From positions 308,961-372,960 of the forward strand of contig NZ_CP162138.1 in the NCBI RefSeq assembly GCF_040833995.1: DNA of 64,000 nucleotides, written 5' to 3'. The notes under the pieces are model-generated. The model ran no database searches, was not told where the DNA came from, and saw only the letters and a list, made by a program, of their open reading frames with translations. The translations under genes were made by a program, and so were the position numbers. Source of the stretch: Leptospira sp. WS58.C1. Its GTDB lineage: Bacteria > Spirochaetota > Leptospiria > Leptospirales > Leptospiraceae. Positions 17,753-27,171 of the stretch are shown piece by piece (position 1 is the stretch's first letter; each line of letters starts with the position of its first letter).

Positions 17753-18544
17753 CTACTTTTTGCGGAACCAAGGGAAGAAAGAGCTGGTCTTGGATTTGTA
17801 TTCCAGGTAAAGATTACCTTTGGATCTTATTTGCCCGATCTCGTTTAAAGGGATCCCTGTGATCTTCGTTAAAAGGATCAACATGATTAACGGGGAGATA
17901 AGACCGATCCATCCCCAAGGCGAAGCGAGAGAAACAAGACCGAAAGAGACCCAGATCACCCATTCAAAAAAATAATTCGGATGTCTACTGTATCTCCAAA
18001 GACCAACATCGCAAACCTTTCCTTTATTCGCTGGATCCAATTTGAATTCCGCCAATTGAAAATCGGCTACCGATTCCCCCCAAAGCCCTATTATAAAAAC
18101 ACATAGACCGATCAATTCCAATGGATGTGTTTGTATGGAAGGATTTAGCGCGGGAAATAAAAAAGGAAGGCTTAAGATCGTCCCTAGGATTCCCTGGAAT
18201 TGGAATACGTTCGTAAAAAACTTTCGATCCACCTGGTCTCCGTATTCTTTTCTGAATTCGGTATATCTTGCATCTTCATGGCCTGTCAGAACTCTTGTGG
18301 TAAATATAAAATAAGAAAGTCTCCAACCCCAAACTGTTGCCATAAAAGCAAAAATCGCCTTTCTAACCGAATAAGCGTCGCCTAATAGAAAATATATGAT
18401 TGCAATCGTGGAGATACAAAGCCCCCATCCCACGTCTACTATCGCGTAGTTTTTGATCAACTTCCCGATCAACCAAAGGAAGCTCATCAAAAAAAATACG
18501 ACCACCCAGGCAATGAACATCAAGGATACGGCTTTTTCGTACAT
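17753..18544 (-). CDS. DUF1295 membrane protein, steroid 5-alpha-reductase-like fold
   Basis: A 263-residue polytopic membrane protein with six to seven hydrophobic segments. The C-terminal signature (LWRYSRHPNYFFEWVIWVSF) is that of DUF1295/isoprenylcysteine-methyltransferase-like proteins, whose RHPNY block takes part in cofactor binding. Members reduce or methylate lipid substrates in the membrane. Its place between the two methyltransferases (25-bp gaps on either side) suggests a step in the same acyl-chain modification. Confidence 0.85.
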   Translation of the reverse strand: MYEKAVSLMFIAWVVVFFLMSFLWLIGKLIKNYAIVDVGWGLCISTIAIIYFLLGDAYSVRKAIFAFMATVWGWRLSYFIFTTRVLTGHEDARYTEFRKEYGDQVDRKFFTNVFQFQGILGTILSLPFLFPALNPSIQTHPLELIGLCVFIIGLWGESVADFQLAEFKLDPANKGKVCDVGLWRYSRHPNYFFEWVIWVSFGLVSLASPWGWIGLISPLIMLILLTKITGIPLNEIGQIRSKGNLYLEYKSKTSSFFPWFRKK

Positions 18545-18569
18545 TAGGATACTCCGATATATATGGATC

Positions 18570-19052
18570 TTACTTACGAACGATCCGGCTTGCTTTTCTG
18601 ACCAGGATCAATAATAGAAAATACGAGATACCTGCAGGTATAGGTACCATACAACTCCAACCCAAAACCGCATATCCTGCGGAATGAGAAAGACCTTCCA
18701 AAACCTGGGAACTGTCCCCTTCTACAAGTTTATAAGCCCAAGCCAGATCCAATTCCTTACCCGATAAATAAGCCCCTATTTTTAAAAAAGGGACAATTAG
18801 AATAACTTGAAATGGATACATCGCATAATTCGCAATCTGGATCGAGACCGGGTTTAATCTTAGAATGAAACCTAAGAACGCACATAACGCCATAGTAGTC
18901 CCGATCAAAGGAAAAATACCTATTGCTCCTCCTATAGCAAGAGACAACGCGATCTTTTCCGGGCTGGTTCCGGTTTTTAATTCTTCTAAGATCCTTGTTT
19001 TTGTCTTAGCCAAAAAAGAAGGTTTCAATTCTTGGTTTTCTAATTTTGTCAC
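18570..19052 (-). CDS. DUF2062 membrane protein
   Basis: A 160-residue protein with three or four membrane segments. The segment SPEKIALSLAIGGAIGIFPL is characteristic of DUF2062. Function unknown; the family often sits beside glycosyltransferases or lipid enzymes. The start is a GTG overlapping the TGA of the upstream cfa gene (GTGA), so the two are translationally coupled. It may help membrane placement of the operon's enzymes, but that is inference. Confidence 0.82.
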   Translation of the reverse strand: MTKLENQELKPSFLAKTKTRILEELKTGTSPEKIALSLAIGGAIGIFPLIGTTMALCAFLGFILRLNPVSIQIANYAMYPFQVILIVPFLKIGAYLSGKELDLAWAYKLVEGDSSQVLEGLSHSAGYAVLGWSCMVPIPAGISYFLLLILVRKASRIVRK

Positions 19053-20347
19053 TGGGTATTCAATCCGAGATTATTCGGCCTGGTATACACTACCTGCACC
19101 ACGCTGATGTTTCTCATATAGAATGCCGCGGCGCAATACGAAAAATAATATCTCCATTTACGTAAAAAGGATTCGTTATAACCCATGTTAGCGATCGCAG
19201 AAAGATTCTCTTCGAATCCCTTCTGCCATGACATTAGAGTACGATCATAATATCTTCCTATATCTTCCACTTCGTGGAGGAACATATCTCCAGTTTTATT
19301 GATCGCCTGATTGATCCTTGCAATGGAAGGTATGAGCGAACCGGGGAAAATATGTTTTTGGATAAAATCCACGCCCTTTCTAAAAGACTCATATCTTGAA
19401 TCCGGGCAAGTGATGATCTGGTGAGCCATAAGTCCGTCTTTTTTCAGGACCCGATTACACATGGCAAAGAAATCTTCGAAATATTCGTGCCCCACTGCTT
19501 CCAACATTTCCACAGTTACGATCTTGTCATAAGATCCTTGCACTTTCCTGTAGTCTTCGAGCCTGATTTCTATTTTATCTTCGAGACCCATTTCGGAAAT
19601 TTTTGTTTTTGCAAATTTATATTGTTCTTCCGAGATCGTATAAGAAGTTACTTTGCACCCGTAGTTTTTAGCGGCATACGTAGAGAAAGCCCCCCAACCT
19701 GTTCCAATCTCCAAAAGGTGATCAGAGGGTTTAATTTTTAGTTTTTTACATAAATTTTCTATCTTTGCAATCTGTGCTTCCTGCAATGATCTTGCCGGAT
19801 CGGAAAAATATGCGCAGGAATAAGTCATTGTAGGATCCAAGAACTTCTTATAAAAATCGTTCCCTAAATCGTAATGTTCCGTAATATTCTTTTTACTTCC
19901 TCGAACGGAATTTTTTCGGAATAAATGTAGGAGTCGATTCCCCAAATTCATTAAGGTAAGATGAAGAAAGTTCTTATTAGAGCCGCTGACAGAAGGTGTA
20001 CTTTCCAAATTTAAAAGAAACCAACAGATGATTGCACGAATATCATCCGTATCCCAATCACCGTCCATATAAGATTCTGCGAGACCAATATCTCCGTACA
20101 ATACCAATTTTTTGAAAAACTTTCTGTCTTTCACTTGTAAGATCGCATGATGAAACTCAGGAGGATCAGAAGAATTCGGATTTCCTAAATATCTTTGTCC
20201 ACCGTCCGGAAAAAGAATGCGTAAAGACCCTCTTTGCATTCCCGACAAAGCGGAGAAAAAGAGTTTTTCATAAAAACTTAAAGTTCCGGTTTCGGAACCT
20301 GAAGTTTCCTGTAACGGTTCTACTTTTACAATATTATCGCCTTCCAA
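19049..20347 (-). CDS. cfa: Cyclopropane-fatty-acyl-phospholipid synthase
   Basis: A 432-residue enzyme of standard Cfa length. An N-terminal lipid-binding domain (HAILQVKDRKFFKKLVLYGD, then GLAESYMDGDWD) is followed by the methyltransferase domain: ENITEHYDLGNDFY-type entry (seen as ITEHYDLGNDFYKKFLD), SAM motif LEIGTGWGAFS, and VTVEMLEAVGHEYFEDF. These match bona fide synthases that transfer a methylene from SAM to acyl-chain double bonds. Start TTG at 20347 with AGAGG upstream. It overlaps DUF1365 by 14 bp and DUF2062 by 4 bp. Confidence 0.92.
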   Translation of the reverse strand: MEGDNIVKVEPLQETSGSETGTLSFYEKLFFSALSGMQRGSLRILFPDGGQRYLGNPNSSDPPEFHHAILQVKDRKFFKKLVLYGDIGLAESYMDGDWDTDDIRAIICWFLLNLESTPSVSGSNKNFLHLTLMNLGNRLLHLFRKNSVRGSKKNITEHYDLGNDFYKKFLDPTMTYSCAYFSDPARSLQEAQIAKIENLCKKLKIKPSDHLLEIGTGWGAFSTYAAKNYGCKVTSYTISEEQYKFAKTKISEMGLEDKIEIRLEDYRKVQGSYDKIVTVEMLEAVGHEYFEDFFAMCNRVLKKDGLMAHQIITCPDSRYESFRKGVDFIQKHIFPGSLIPSIARINQAINKTGDMFLHEVEDIGRYYDRTLMSWQKGFEENLSAIANMGYNESFLRKWRYYFSYCAAAFYMRNISVVQVVYTRPNNLGLNTQ

Positions 20348-21116
20348 GATGCAAACCTCTTTGTTTGTCCAACCCTTCGTTCTTTCGTATGAAAGGTAGT
20401 TTTTTTAGGTAAAGAAGTAAGGCCTGCCAGTGAATGAGTCCGATTACCCTAATAGTTACGAAAGGATATTTTAGGAACATTCGGATCAGATTTAGATCCG
20501 TTAGATCCAAAACCTTTCCGGTATAAGTTGTCACCATGACCCTTTCTCCTTTTTCGAAAGCGTCTATCCTTAAGTTTATCTTTCCACCTTGGGGCGGATT
20601 TAAATAAAATTCGAACTCCGAGTCCAAACTGACGAACGGAGACACATAAAAGAACTTCCCCTCTTTTTTTTTAAATCCTTTTTGATCAAAGGATCCTTTT
20701 CCAAGGAAGTATAACTTCATTTCTCCGAATGTATTTCCAACCTCAGCAACGGCGCAGAGTGGATTTCCGTCCTTATCCTCGGCAAAATAAAACGATACCG
20801 GATTGAAGACGTAGCCGAATACTCTTAGGTTGGTGATTAGCGTTACCTTTTCTACCTTTTCTTTGACTCCCTCTTGTCTTAAGTACTCTAAAAAATTTTC
20901 TTTTAACCCTTCTTTTCCGAAGTTTAAATGGTCCTTATCCTTAAAAGAAAATACTCGAAACTTATTATTTCCAAGCATCCATAAACGATCGTTTACTCGA
21001 TCAAGTTCGTCCAGGTCCAATTGGAACGTAAAGATCCCATAATTAAACCGATTCGGTTTAGGGGTCTTACGATCGTGCATAACCCTGGCTTCGACTATCT
21101 TGGAATTTAGTTCCAT
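20334..21116 (-). CDS. DUF1365 family protein
   Basis: A 260-residue soluble protein. The family markers are VMHDRKTPKPNRFNYG near the start, and FGYVFNPVSFYF with LCAVAEVGNTFGE in the middle. DUF1365 genes are nearly always neighbours of a Cfa-type methyltransferase and a FAD amine-oxidase-like protein, as here; the role is unknown but presumed to be in unusual fatty-acid formation. I choose the ATG at 21116 (GGAAGG just upstream) over one 45 bases earlier that would lie deep inside the preceding gene. Confidence 0.88.
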   Translation of the reverse strand: MELNSKIVEARVMHDRKTPKPNRFNYGIFTFQLDLDELDRVNDRLWMLGNNKFRVFSFKDKDHLNFGKEGLKENFLEYLRQEGVKEKVEKVTLITNLRVFGYVFNPVSFYFAEDKDGNPLCAVAEVGNTFGEMKLYFLGKGSFDQKGFKKKEGKFFYVSPFVSLDSEFEFYLNPPQGGKINLRIDAFEKGERVMVTTYTGKVLDLTDLNLIRMFLKYPFVTIRVIGLIHWQALLLYLKKLPFIRKNEGLDKQRGLHLGRR

Positions 21117-22426
21117 ACCTTCCTTCCCAGCAGGGTCTCCGATAATTCTTTCGCGGACCAAAAGGCATCTTCATGGAATCCGTATCTAAAATAACTTCCG
21201 CAGAAATAGATCGGTCCCTTACGATTCAATTCGGATAATCTTTCTTGGGCTTTCAGGGATCCGACGTGAAAAAGAGGATGTTCGTATTTTATCCTTTTCA
21301 AGACCTTTTTAGGATCCAGAAGCCCAGGGTCTCCTATGGAAAGAAAGTAATCCTTCTTTTTGGAAACTCCTTGTAAGCTGTTCATCCAGTAGATCGTATG
21401 CGGACGTATCTGTCCTTGGATCAGGTCCATTCTATAATTCCAAGAAGACCAGGCTGACCTTGTATTCGGCATCACAGCATCATCCGTATGTAAGGTTGCA
21501 ATATTCTCCTGGTATTCGAATTGAGATAATAATTCTTTCTGCAAAGTTGACGGCTTTTTTAAAATATTTAAGGAACTGTCTGCATGGCAGGCAAGTATCA
21601 CCTTGTCGAATACTTCGGACTTCTTTCCTTTGAAAGTAAGTTTGGCCTTTCCGGCCGGAGTAACTTCTACGCCTAAGACCGGTGAGTTAGTATGAAATCG
21701 ATCCCGATTTGGCGTGATCAACCTCTTTACATACTCAATCGAGCCTCCATCCACAGTGTACCATTGGTGTTGAGTGTTTAACCCTAAAAATCCATGGTTT
21801 AAGAAGAAGCGAACTAAAGAATAGGCGGGAAATTCCAACATCAAATCTTCCGGAGTGGACCAAACCGCCGAACTCATCGGTACAAGATAATATGTCAAAA
21901 GATCAGGATGATACCCTTCTTCTCGGATATATCTATGTAAGGAATACTCTTTATATTTAGGATCTTGTAATATTCTAGGGGATTCCTGGTTGAATCGATT
22001 GATATTTAAGAGCAAACGTAAAAATCGAAAATTGAATATATTCTTTCTTTGGGCGAACAAGCCACCTAATCCGGAACCGCAAAATTCCAAATCATCAGGA
22101 ACATGTTGGACGCTGAAAGACATACTCGTCTTTTTTGTAGGAACGTTTAACTCTTCGAAAAATCGTTTTAAGTTCGGATAGGTAACGTGATTGAATACTA
22201 TAAATCCGGTATCTATAGGGATCTTCTTTTGTTCTTCCGGAACGAATACGGTGTTTGTATGCCCTCCTACATAGTCGGCTTTTTCAAATACCGTAATTTC
22301 GTAATGGTCCCGTAAAAAATAAGAACAGCCCATTCCGGCAATACCCGAACCTACAATGGCAAGCTTTTCCTTTTTCTTCTTGGGGATTTGTTTAGATTTC
22401 TTTTTGAGGGGAGGATTCTTTTTCAA
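21107..22426 (-). CDS. FAD-dependent amine-oxidase-like oxidoreductase
   Basis: A 439-residue flavoprotein. After a lysine-rich N-terminus (about 20 residues) comes the dinucleotide motif IVGSGIAGMGCSYFL and EKADYVGGHTNTV, the signature of the FAD protein paired with DUF1365/Cfa. The C-terminus has FCGSYFRYGFHEDAFWSA, typical of this family. It is likely to oxidise or desaturate a fatty acyl chain. It is the first gene of the operon, and the 229 bp upstream should carry the promoter. Confidence 0.88.
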   Translation of the reverse strand: MKKNPPLKKKSKQIPKKKKEKLAIVGSGIAGMGCSYFLRDHYEITVFEKADYVGGHTNTVFVPEEQKKIPIDTGFIVFNHVTYPNLKRFFEELNVPTKKTSMSFSVQHVPDDLEFCGSGLGGLFAQRKNIFNFRFLRLLLNINRFNQESPRILQDPKYKEYSLHRYIREEGYHPDLLTYYLVPMSSAVWSTPEDLMLEFPAYSLVRFFLNHGFLGLNTQHQWYTVDGGSIEYVKRLITPNRDRFHTNSPVLGVEVTPAGKAKLTFKGKKSEVFDKVILACHADSSLNILKKPSTLQKELLSQFEYQENIATLHTDDAVMPNTRSAWSSWNYRMDLIQGQIRPHTIYWMNSLQGVSKKKDYFLSIGDPGLLDPKKVLKRIKYEHPLFHVGSLKAQERLSELNRKGPIYFCGSYFRYGFHEDAFWSAKELSETLLGRKVWN

Positions 22427-22523
22427 AAACTTCCTTCTTCCTTACTGTTCCGTATCTCATTAGAAAACCTTTCGAGAAAAGATTCCGAAGGTTTCTGTAT
22501 AGACTCGGTTTTTACAAATACGG

Positions 22524-22543
22524 TTTGGAAAATTTTTTCCAAA
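22524..22543. promoter_or_regulatory. Palindrome upstream of the lipid operon
   Basis: TTTGGAAAA and TTTTCCAAA are separated by two T residues, about 100 bp upstream of the first gene of the operon (start 22426) and 113 bp downstream of the DedA-like gene. It could be an operator or a transcript-end structure. It is AT-rich, so chance is possible. Confidence 0.35.
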
Positions 22544-22655
22544 ACTCCGCCATTAAAAGGAAATTCCTGATTTTAGTAAAAACAAATTCGTATCCGTTTA
22601 GATTCGGTTTGTTTAAACCTAGTAAGAATATTATAAGCTCTTGTATTTCTTAAAC

Positions 22656-23105
22656 TTACAAGCCGAACCCATAAGCAAGAGTAATATATCTTAAGATACG
22701 AAGCGAAAACACTACCAATGCAAAGATCCAAAACTTCTGGCGAAAGAATCCGGAAAGTACAGTGATCGGGTCTCCTATAAATGGAAGAAAAGAAAAGCCC
22801 AAGGCCCAGTATCCCCATCTGGACATTCTTTCGGCCCAGCCGGCATACGTTTTCGATCTGGAAATCCTATCTTCTATTTTTTTTCCGAACCAATAGCCCA
22901 GAGAATAGTTGAATGCGCAGGCGGCACAGTTCCCGATCGAGGCCCAAAATACCGCTTCGGATGGAGAAAATCCGGACCAGATCGCCCCCATAAGCGCTGC
23001 CTCGGAACTGAATGGTAACAAGGTAGCGGCGCCGAAAGAAACAAGGCTTAGCCCAGGGCCTGCGTATGCCTGTAGGAGTTCCGACAAAAATTTTGATAAT
23101 TCCAA
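22656..23105 (-). CDS. YqaA/DedA-like (VTT domain) membrane protein
   Basis: A 149-residue membrane protein. It fits the short YqaA branch of the DedA/SNARE-associated family: LLPFSSEAALMGAI near the start, GNCAACAFNYSLGYWFGK in the middle and LPFIGDPITVLSGFFR towards the end. DedA/VTT proteins act as lipid scramblases or transporters. The gene lies upstream of the lipid operon on the same strand, separated by 229 bp, so it probably has its own promoter. Confidence 0.82.
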   Translation of the reverse strand: MELSKFLSELLQAYAGPGLSLVSFGAATLLPFSSEAALMGAIWSGFSPSEAVFWASIGNCAACAFNYSLGYWFGKKIEDRISRSKTYAGWAERMSRWGYWALGFSFLPFIGDPITVLSGFFRQKFWIFALVVFSLRILRYITLAYGFGL

Positions 23106-23289
23106 CGGAGACTCCTGGGCCTATATTTTTTTCAGTACAAATCCAATTTCAAATGACCCCTTCGAGCCTTGGAGCGGATATGTAAAGTAAGACAATTTTG
23201 GTATAAGAGCGCCTAACCTAGTAAACAATAAATAGATTTTTATACTATAACGTTCTTCATCCATTACATTTTTGACCGGAGCCCGATAC

Positions 23290-24096
23290 GTGAGATCCAC
23301 AAAACTCGATAAAAAGATAATATTCTACCTTCTAGTTTCCCTTTTTACTCTTTTTCCATTCTCTTTATTTGCGGAACCTTTTACCCTAATTGGAGAGGGA
23401 ACTCAAACCTCCCCTTTCACTGCAAAGATAGGAGTCGGAGCTGGACAAGCAGAATATCAATACGGTCTTGCGGGCAGATCCGAAACTTTCAGAGCGGGCA
23501 TCGAATATAATCCCAGAAATTTGGGTTTCGAACTCGGAGTCAACCGTGCTAGTTATTTCGTTCCCCAAGACCGTTCCACGGAGATGGCTTCCGCGATGAT
23601 TCTTTCCGCTCCGTCCTTCGAAAACTTCGGATATTATTTTGCTGCGGCGGCAATGATCGATAAGGTTACCTTCTCCAAAACATTTTTAGATCTAGGACCC
23701 ACATTCCATTTCCGTCCTGGATCCAAATTCGATCCATATATCGGAGCGGGACTAGGGATCGCAGATATGGGCGCAAAACAATCCACATTAAGAGCTTACG
23801 GTAAACTAGGAGTTCGTATGAACTTCGAACGCAGCTTTGTGTTTTTAGAAATCGAGGGCGCTTCTATCAACCGTCATTTCCAAGGAGAAAAGTACATCTA
23901 CGGCGAAGGTTCTGGAATTTTCGGATTCGGTTATTATTTCGGATCGGGCTCCGCATCCGACAACAAGGAAACTCCTCCCAAAAAAGAGAAAGAAGAAGAA
24001 CCAGCACCTAAGCAGGAGGAGATTAAAAAAGAAGAGGTAACCCCTTCTACGACATCTACGACGGAAGAAGATAGATCCACGGAAGAGAGTCGTTAG
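23290..24096 (+). CDS. Outer-membrane beta-barrel protein
   Basis: A 268-residue exported protein. I prefer the GTG at 23290 (GGAG about 9 bases upstream) over a TTG 18 bases earlier. A signal peptide with core IIFYLLVSLFTLFPFSLFA is followed by alternating hydrophobic strands with aromatic ends (GLGIADMGA, GIFGFGYYFGSG), as in OmpA-like eight-stranded barrels. The last 40 residues are a lysine/glutamate/threonine-rich tail with PPKKEKEEEPAPK. A surface or periplasmic tail role is unknown. Confidence 0.75.
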   Translation: MRSTKLDKKIIFYLLVSLFTLFPFSLFAEPFTLIGEGTQTSPFTAKIGVGAGQAEYQYGLAGRSETFRAGIEYNPRNLGFELGVNRASYFVPQDRSTEMASAMILSAPSFENFGYYFAAAAMIDKVTFSKTFLDLGPTFHFRPGSKFDPYIGAGLGIADMGAKQSTLRAYGKLGVRMNFERSFVFLEIEGASINRHFQGEKYIYGEGSGIFGFGYYFGSGSASDNKETPPKKEKEEEPAPKQEEIKKEEVTPSTTSTTEEDRSTEESR

Positions 24097-24234
24097 AACC
24101 TATCTCAAAAATACTTTAGAATAAGCCTGGAGTAAATTCTTCTTATCTTTTAAGGGGAAATAACGCAATTTTTCGTTTTACCTCGGCAAACGACCTAAAA
24201 ACAATACGAAGCAAGCGATAAGAGCCTGCTTCGT

Positions 24235-25491
24235 ATGGACATCTTCCAGTTTTCCTATCATTCTATCGGCTATATTTCCGGGACCATCTTTACCGTTTTT
24301 CTAATCGTTTCTTTACTGAAATTAACAGGTAAAACTATACAAGCCTGGGTTTTGGTAGTTTATCTATTTTTCGTACTATTTTTAAATTTCGGATTTTTAG
24401 TCCGAACTTCTTTTTTTCTGCCTTCCTTATCTAAACCGGCATGCTTCCTGATCGCTCTATATACATCCTTCTCAAACTTAGTACTTTTGTATTTTATATA
24501 TTCCTTTTTCGGAATAGATCGTACAAAAGAATCTAGGCTCGCATTATTAACGATATTTGCAGCCGGGATGTTCGGGTTTTCGTTCTATGTATCGAAGAAC
24601 ATCAATTCGGAAGTTTCTTATAATTTCAGCATTCAAATGTTCGAATTTCAAAAACCGGAGTCTACAGCTCCGATGGGGTCCATCCATTTTTTGACATTTA
24701 TTTGGATCTTAGTAGTGATCCTTAAGCAGAACATAAAGGTAAAAAATGAACTTACCCTTGGGCCCGATGCCGATTCGAAATTAAATAAGGAAAGAACCGT
24801 CCAAATGTCCCGCAATTTCGGGTTGGCGATCTCGGTTCACGCGTTGTTCTCCCTTACTTATACTTTTTACGGATTGGGCTATCTTTCTTTTTCCAATTTC
24901 CAACTGATATTGACTTCTGCCACAAGTTTACAACTCTTCTTGTATACGGTTCTGTATTTGAATTACTTTCCGGAACCTTCTTCTTTTATGATCAAGATAC
25001 TGGGCGTCTCTCTGGCTACGGTATTGATCTTATTTTGTGTGGTTTCTCGGATCAGTTTTGTTCTGATCGAAAGTCATTATGACGAGGCGAGAAAAACGGA
25101 AATAGAGAACCTAAGAGAAAATATAAAATTAGGAAGAGGCAATATTCTGCCTAAGGATGTGTTATATTTAATTTCCAGTTCGAATCCTAATAACACATCT
25201 CGATCGGACCTTTCCCGAAACAACGAGGGGGAATATATCTCCAAAAGAATGTACAGATCATTATCACTTCCGGAAAGTAAACCCGTATACATTATCTGGT
25301 ATACATTTTACTCGGAAGGAAGGATCTACGAAATAGGCTATCCGTACGAATCCTATAGCAAAATGGTCCATTCCATCGTTTCGATCATTGCCTTGATCTT
25401 AATTTTTTCTTCCCTCTTTTTGGTCCTCGCACTTCCTTATTTGATCCGTAAAGGACTTAGAGATCTGCAAACAGATCGAAAGATATCTTGA
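24235..25491 (+). CDS. Polytopic membrane protein with extracytoplasmic loop
   Basis: A 418-residue protein with no recognised family. About seven hydrophobic segments cover residues 10-270, resembling the 7TM sensor part of some signalling proteins. A polar region of about 100 residues follows (with ARKTEIENLRENIKLGRGNI) and then a final membrane segment near residues 380-405. There is no kinase, cyclase or receiver domain, so if it is a sensor it must signal through a partner. No operon partner is adjacent. Confidence 0.7.
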   Translation: MDIFQFSYHSIGYISGTIFTVFLIVSLLKLTGKTIQAWVLVVYLFFVLFLNFGFLVRTSFFLPSLSKPACFLIALYTSFSNLVLLYFIYSFFGIDRTKESRLALLTIFAAGMFGFSFYVSKNINSEVSYNFSIQMFEFQKPESTAPMGSIHFLTFIWILVVILKQNIKVKNELTLGPDADSKLNKERTVQMSRNFGLAISVHALFSLTYTFYGLGYLSFSNFQLILTSATSLQLFLYTVLYLNYFPEPSSFMIKILGVSLATVLILFCVVSRISFVLIESHYDEARKTEIENLRENIKLGRGNILPKDVLYLISSSNPNNTSRSDLSRNNEGEYISKRMYRSLSLPESKPVYIIWYTFYSEGRIYEIGYPYESYSKMVHSIVSIIALILIFSSLFLVLALPYLIRKGLRDLQTDRKIS

Positions 25492-25510
25492 ACTTCCGAT
25501 CTTCTTTATA

Positions 25511-26320
25511 TTAAACCAGGAGCTTTCGCATCTGCTCCGTGACGGAAGCTGCCGCTTTTCGGGCCCCTTCCGCAAAATCAGGGCCGGAAGAAGAAAATAT
25601 GATACTTCTGGAAGAATTGACCAAAGAATTTTTTCCGCAAACGGAGATCACTTCCTCTAAAGAAGCTCCCTGTGCACCGTAACCTGGGATCAAAAAGATA
25701 CGATCCGGATGGGCTTTACGAATTTCTAATAATTCCTTGGGATGAGTCGCTCCCACTACCAACCCCACATTCTTAACAGGAAATTTTTCGCTCAATGCAG
25801 CCACTTCTCTGTAAAGCGTCCTACCTGTTTCGGAGAATGTTTTTTGTTGGAGTTCCGCAGAATCCGGGTTGGAAGTTAAACAAAGTAAGAACACCATCTT
25901 GGACTCGTCCTCGATAAACGGTTTGATCGTATCCGATCCCATATAAGGAGAAAGAGTCAGTGAGTCCACTCCCAGCTCTTTAAAAAAGAACTTCGCATAC
26001 TGTCTTGCGGTATTATCCAAGTCTCCCCGTTTTGCATCCGCAACGATCGGGATCTCGGGATAATTCGTTTTGATATGAGAGATCAGTTTTTCGAATTGTT
26101 CGATCCCTTTGGAACCGAACGCTTCGAAGAAAGCGATATTCGGTTTATATGCGACTGCGTATTCTGCGGTAGCGTCTACAATCTCTCTGGAGAATACGAA
26201 AAGTTTGTCCGGAAATTTTTCTAAGGATGGCGGAAGTTTAGCGATGTCAGGATCGATTCCAACGCAAAGAAGGGAGTTTAACTTCTCCCTTCTTTTTACG
26301 AATTTGGAATAAAAATCCAT
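25511..26320 (-). CDS. pyrF: Orotidine 5'-phosphate decarboxylase
   Basis: A 269-residue enzyme of the longer (type 2) OMP decarboxylase group, which makes UMP in pyrimidine synthesis. The catalytic Asp-Lys-Asp array lies in VADAKRGDLDNTA. The C-terminal phosphate-binding region includes PGYGAQG and NSSRSIIFSS. Its ATG overlaps the speE stop by one base (TAATG), so it is translated with the polyamine genes although it belongs to another pathway. Confidence 0.95.
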   Translation of the reverse strand: MDFYSKFVKRREKLNSLLCVGIDPDIAKLPPSLEKFPDKLFVFSREIVDATAEYAVAYKPNIAFFEAFGSKGIEQFEKLISHIKTNYPEIPIVADAKRGDLDNTARQYAKFFFKELGVDSLTLSPYMGSDTIKPFIEDESKMVFLLCLTSNPDSAELQQKTFSETGRTLYREVAALSEKFPVKNVGLVVGATHPKELLEIRKAHPDRIFLIPGYGAQGASLEEVISVCGKNSLVNSSRSIIFSSSGPDFAEGARKAAASVTEQMRKLLV

Positions 26321-27162
26321 TATTTCCTTACGATGTACTCTTGCGCGAATGGAGGAAGAGTAAACGCAGCCTTATGGATCTCGGCAGAGTAATATTTTAA
26401 ACCTTTCGGAACTCTTTTAGGATCCGGCTCTACCTTATAAGGGTCCGGTCCTTTGGAGCAATACGTGAAACCTATAATCCCGGAAGGATACGTAGGAACC
26501 ACCGTAAAGTAATATCCACAGTGATCAAATACCTGAGGAATGAACTGAAATAATTCCTTAATTACTTTTCCGTGATAGTAAAAACTTTCCGCCTGAGTGG
26601 TACAGATCCCTCCTTGTTTCAAGGAAGCGGCCATCGTCTCATAGAAAGGTCTTTTAAATAGAACTTCCGCAGGGCCGACAGGATCGGAAGAATCCACGCA
26701 GATCACGTCGAAATATTCCTTATAGTCCTGTACGTATTTTGCTCCGTCTTCGTATGCGTGTTTGACTCGAGGGTCTTTCATCGCATTTGCGATCTCAGGG
26801 AAATACTCGTAACAAACGTCTACGACCCCCTTGTCAATCTCGCAAAGATGTACTTCTTTTACGGAAGGGTGTTTTAGGATCTCACGAACGGTTCCTCCGT
26901 CCCCACCACCGATCACTAAAACTTTTTCAGGATTCGGATGGCTCATCATAGGAACGTGAGCGATCATTTCATGATACGCGAACTCATCCGCTTCGGTCAT
27001 CATGACCACCCCGTCCAAGGTGAACATACGACCGAAACTTTGGGATTCGAATACGTCTATTTTTTGAAAAGGAGTCTTACGGGAATGTAAGAACTCCTTC
27101 ACTCTAATCTTGAGAGCCCTTCCGTTGGGTAACTCGAGGGTCTCGTCCAGCCAAAGTTCCAA
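26320..27162 (-). CDS. speE: Spermidine synthase (polyamine aminopropyltransferase)
   Basis: A 280-residue enzyme that transfers the aminopropyl group of decarboxylated SAM to putrescine, giving spermidine and methylthioadenosine. Motifs: MMTEADEFAYHEMIAH, VLVIGGGDGGTVREI, VCVDSSDPVGPAEVLF, and IGFTYCSKG. The start is TTG at 27162 with AAGAGG upstream. It lies 9 bp after the SET/AdoMetDC-like gene and next to pyrF. The methylthioadenosine it releases would feed the mtn pathway represented at 7-9 kb. Confidence 0.95.
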   Translation of the reverse strand: MELWLDETLELPNGRALKIRVKEFLHSRKTPFQKIDVFESQSFGRMFTLDGVVMMTEADEFAYHEMIAHVPMMSHPNPEKVLVIGGGDGGTVREILKHPSVKEVHLCEIDKGVVDVCYEYFPEIANAMKDPRVKHAYEDGAKYVQDYKEYFDVICVDSSDPVGPAEVLFKRPFYETMAASLKQGGICTTQAESFYYHGKVIKELFQFIPQVFDHCGYYFTVVPTYPSGIIGFTYCSKGPDPYKVEPDPKRVPKGLKYYSAEIHKAAFTLPPFAQEYIVRK

Positions 27163-27171
27163 TAGTACCTC

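Noticed and set aside
22427..22655. tRNA or small RNA gene in the gap before the lipid operon
   Set aside because: No cloverleaf or terminator-backed RNA structure recognised; only an AT-rich palindrome.
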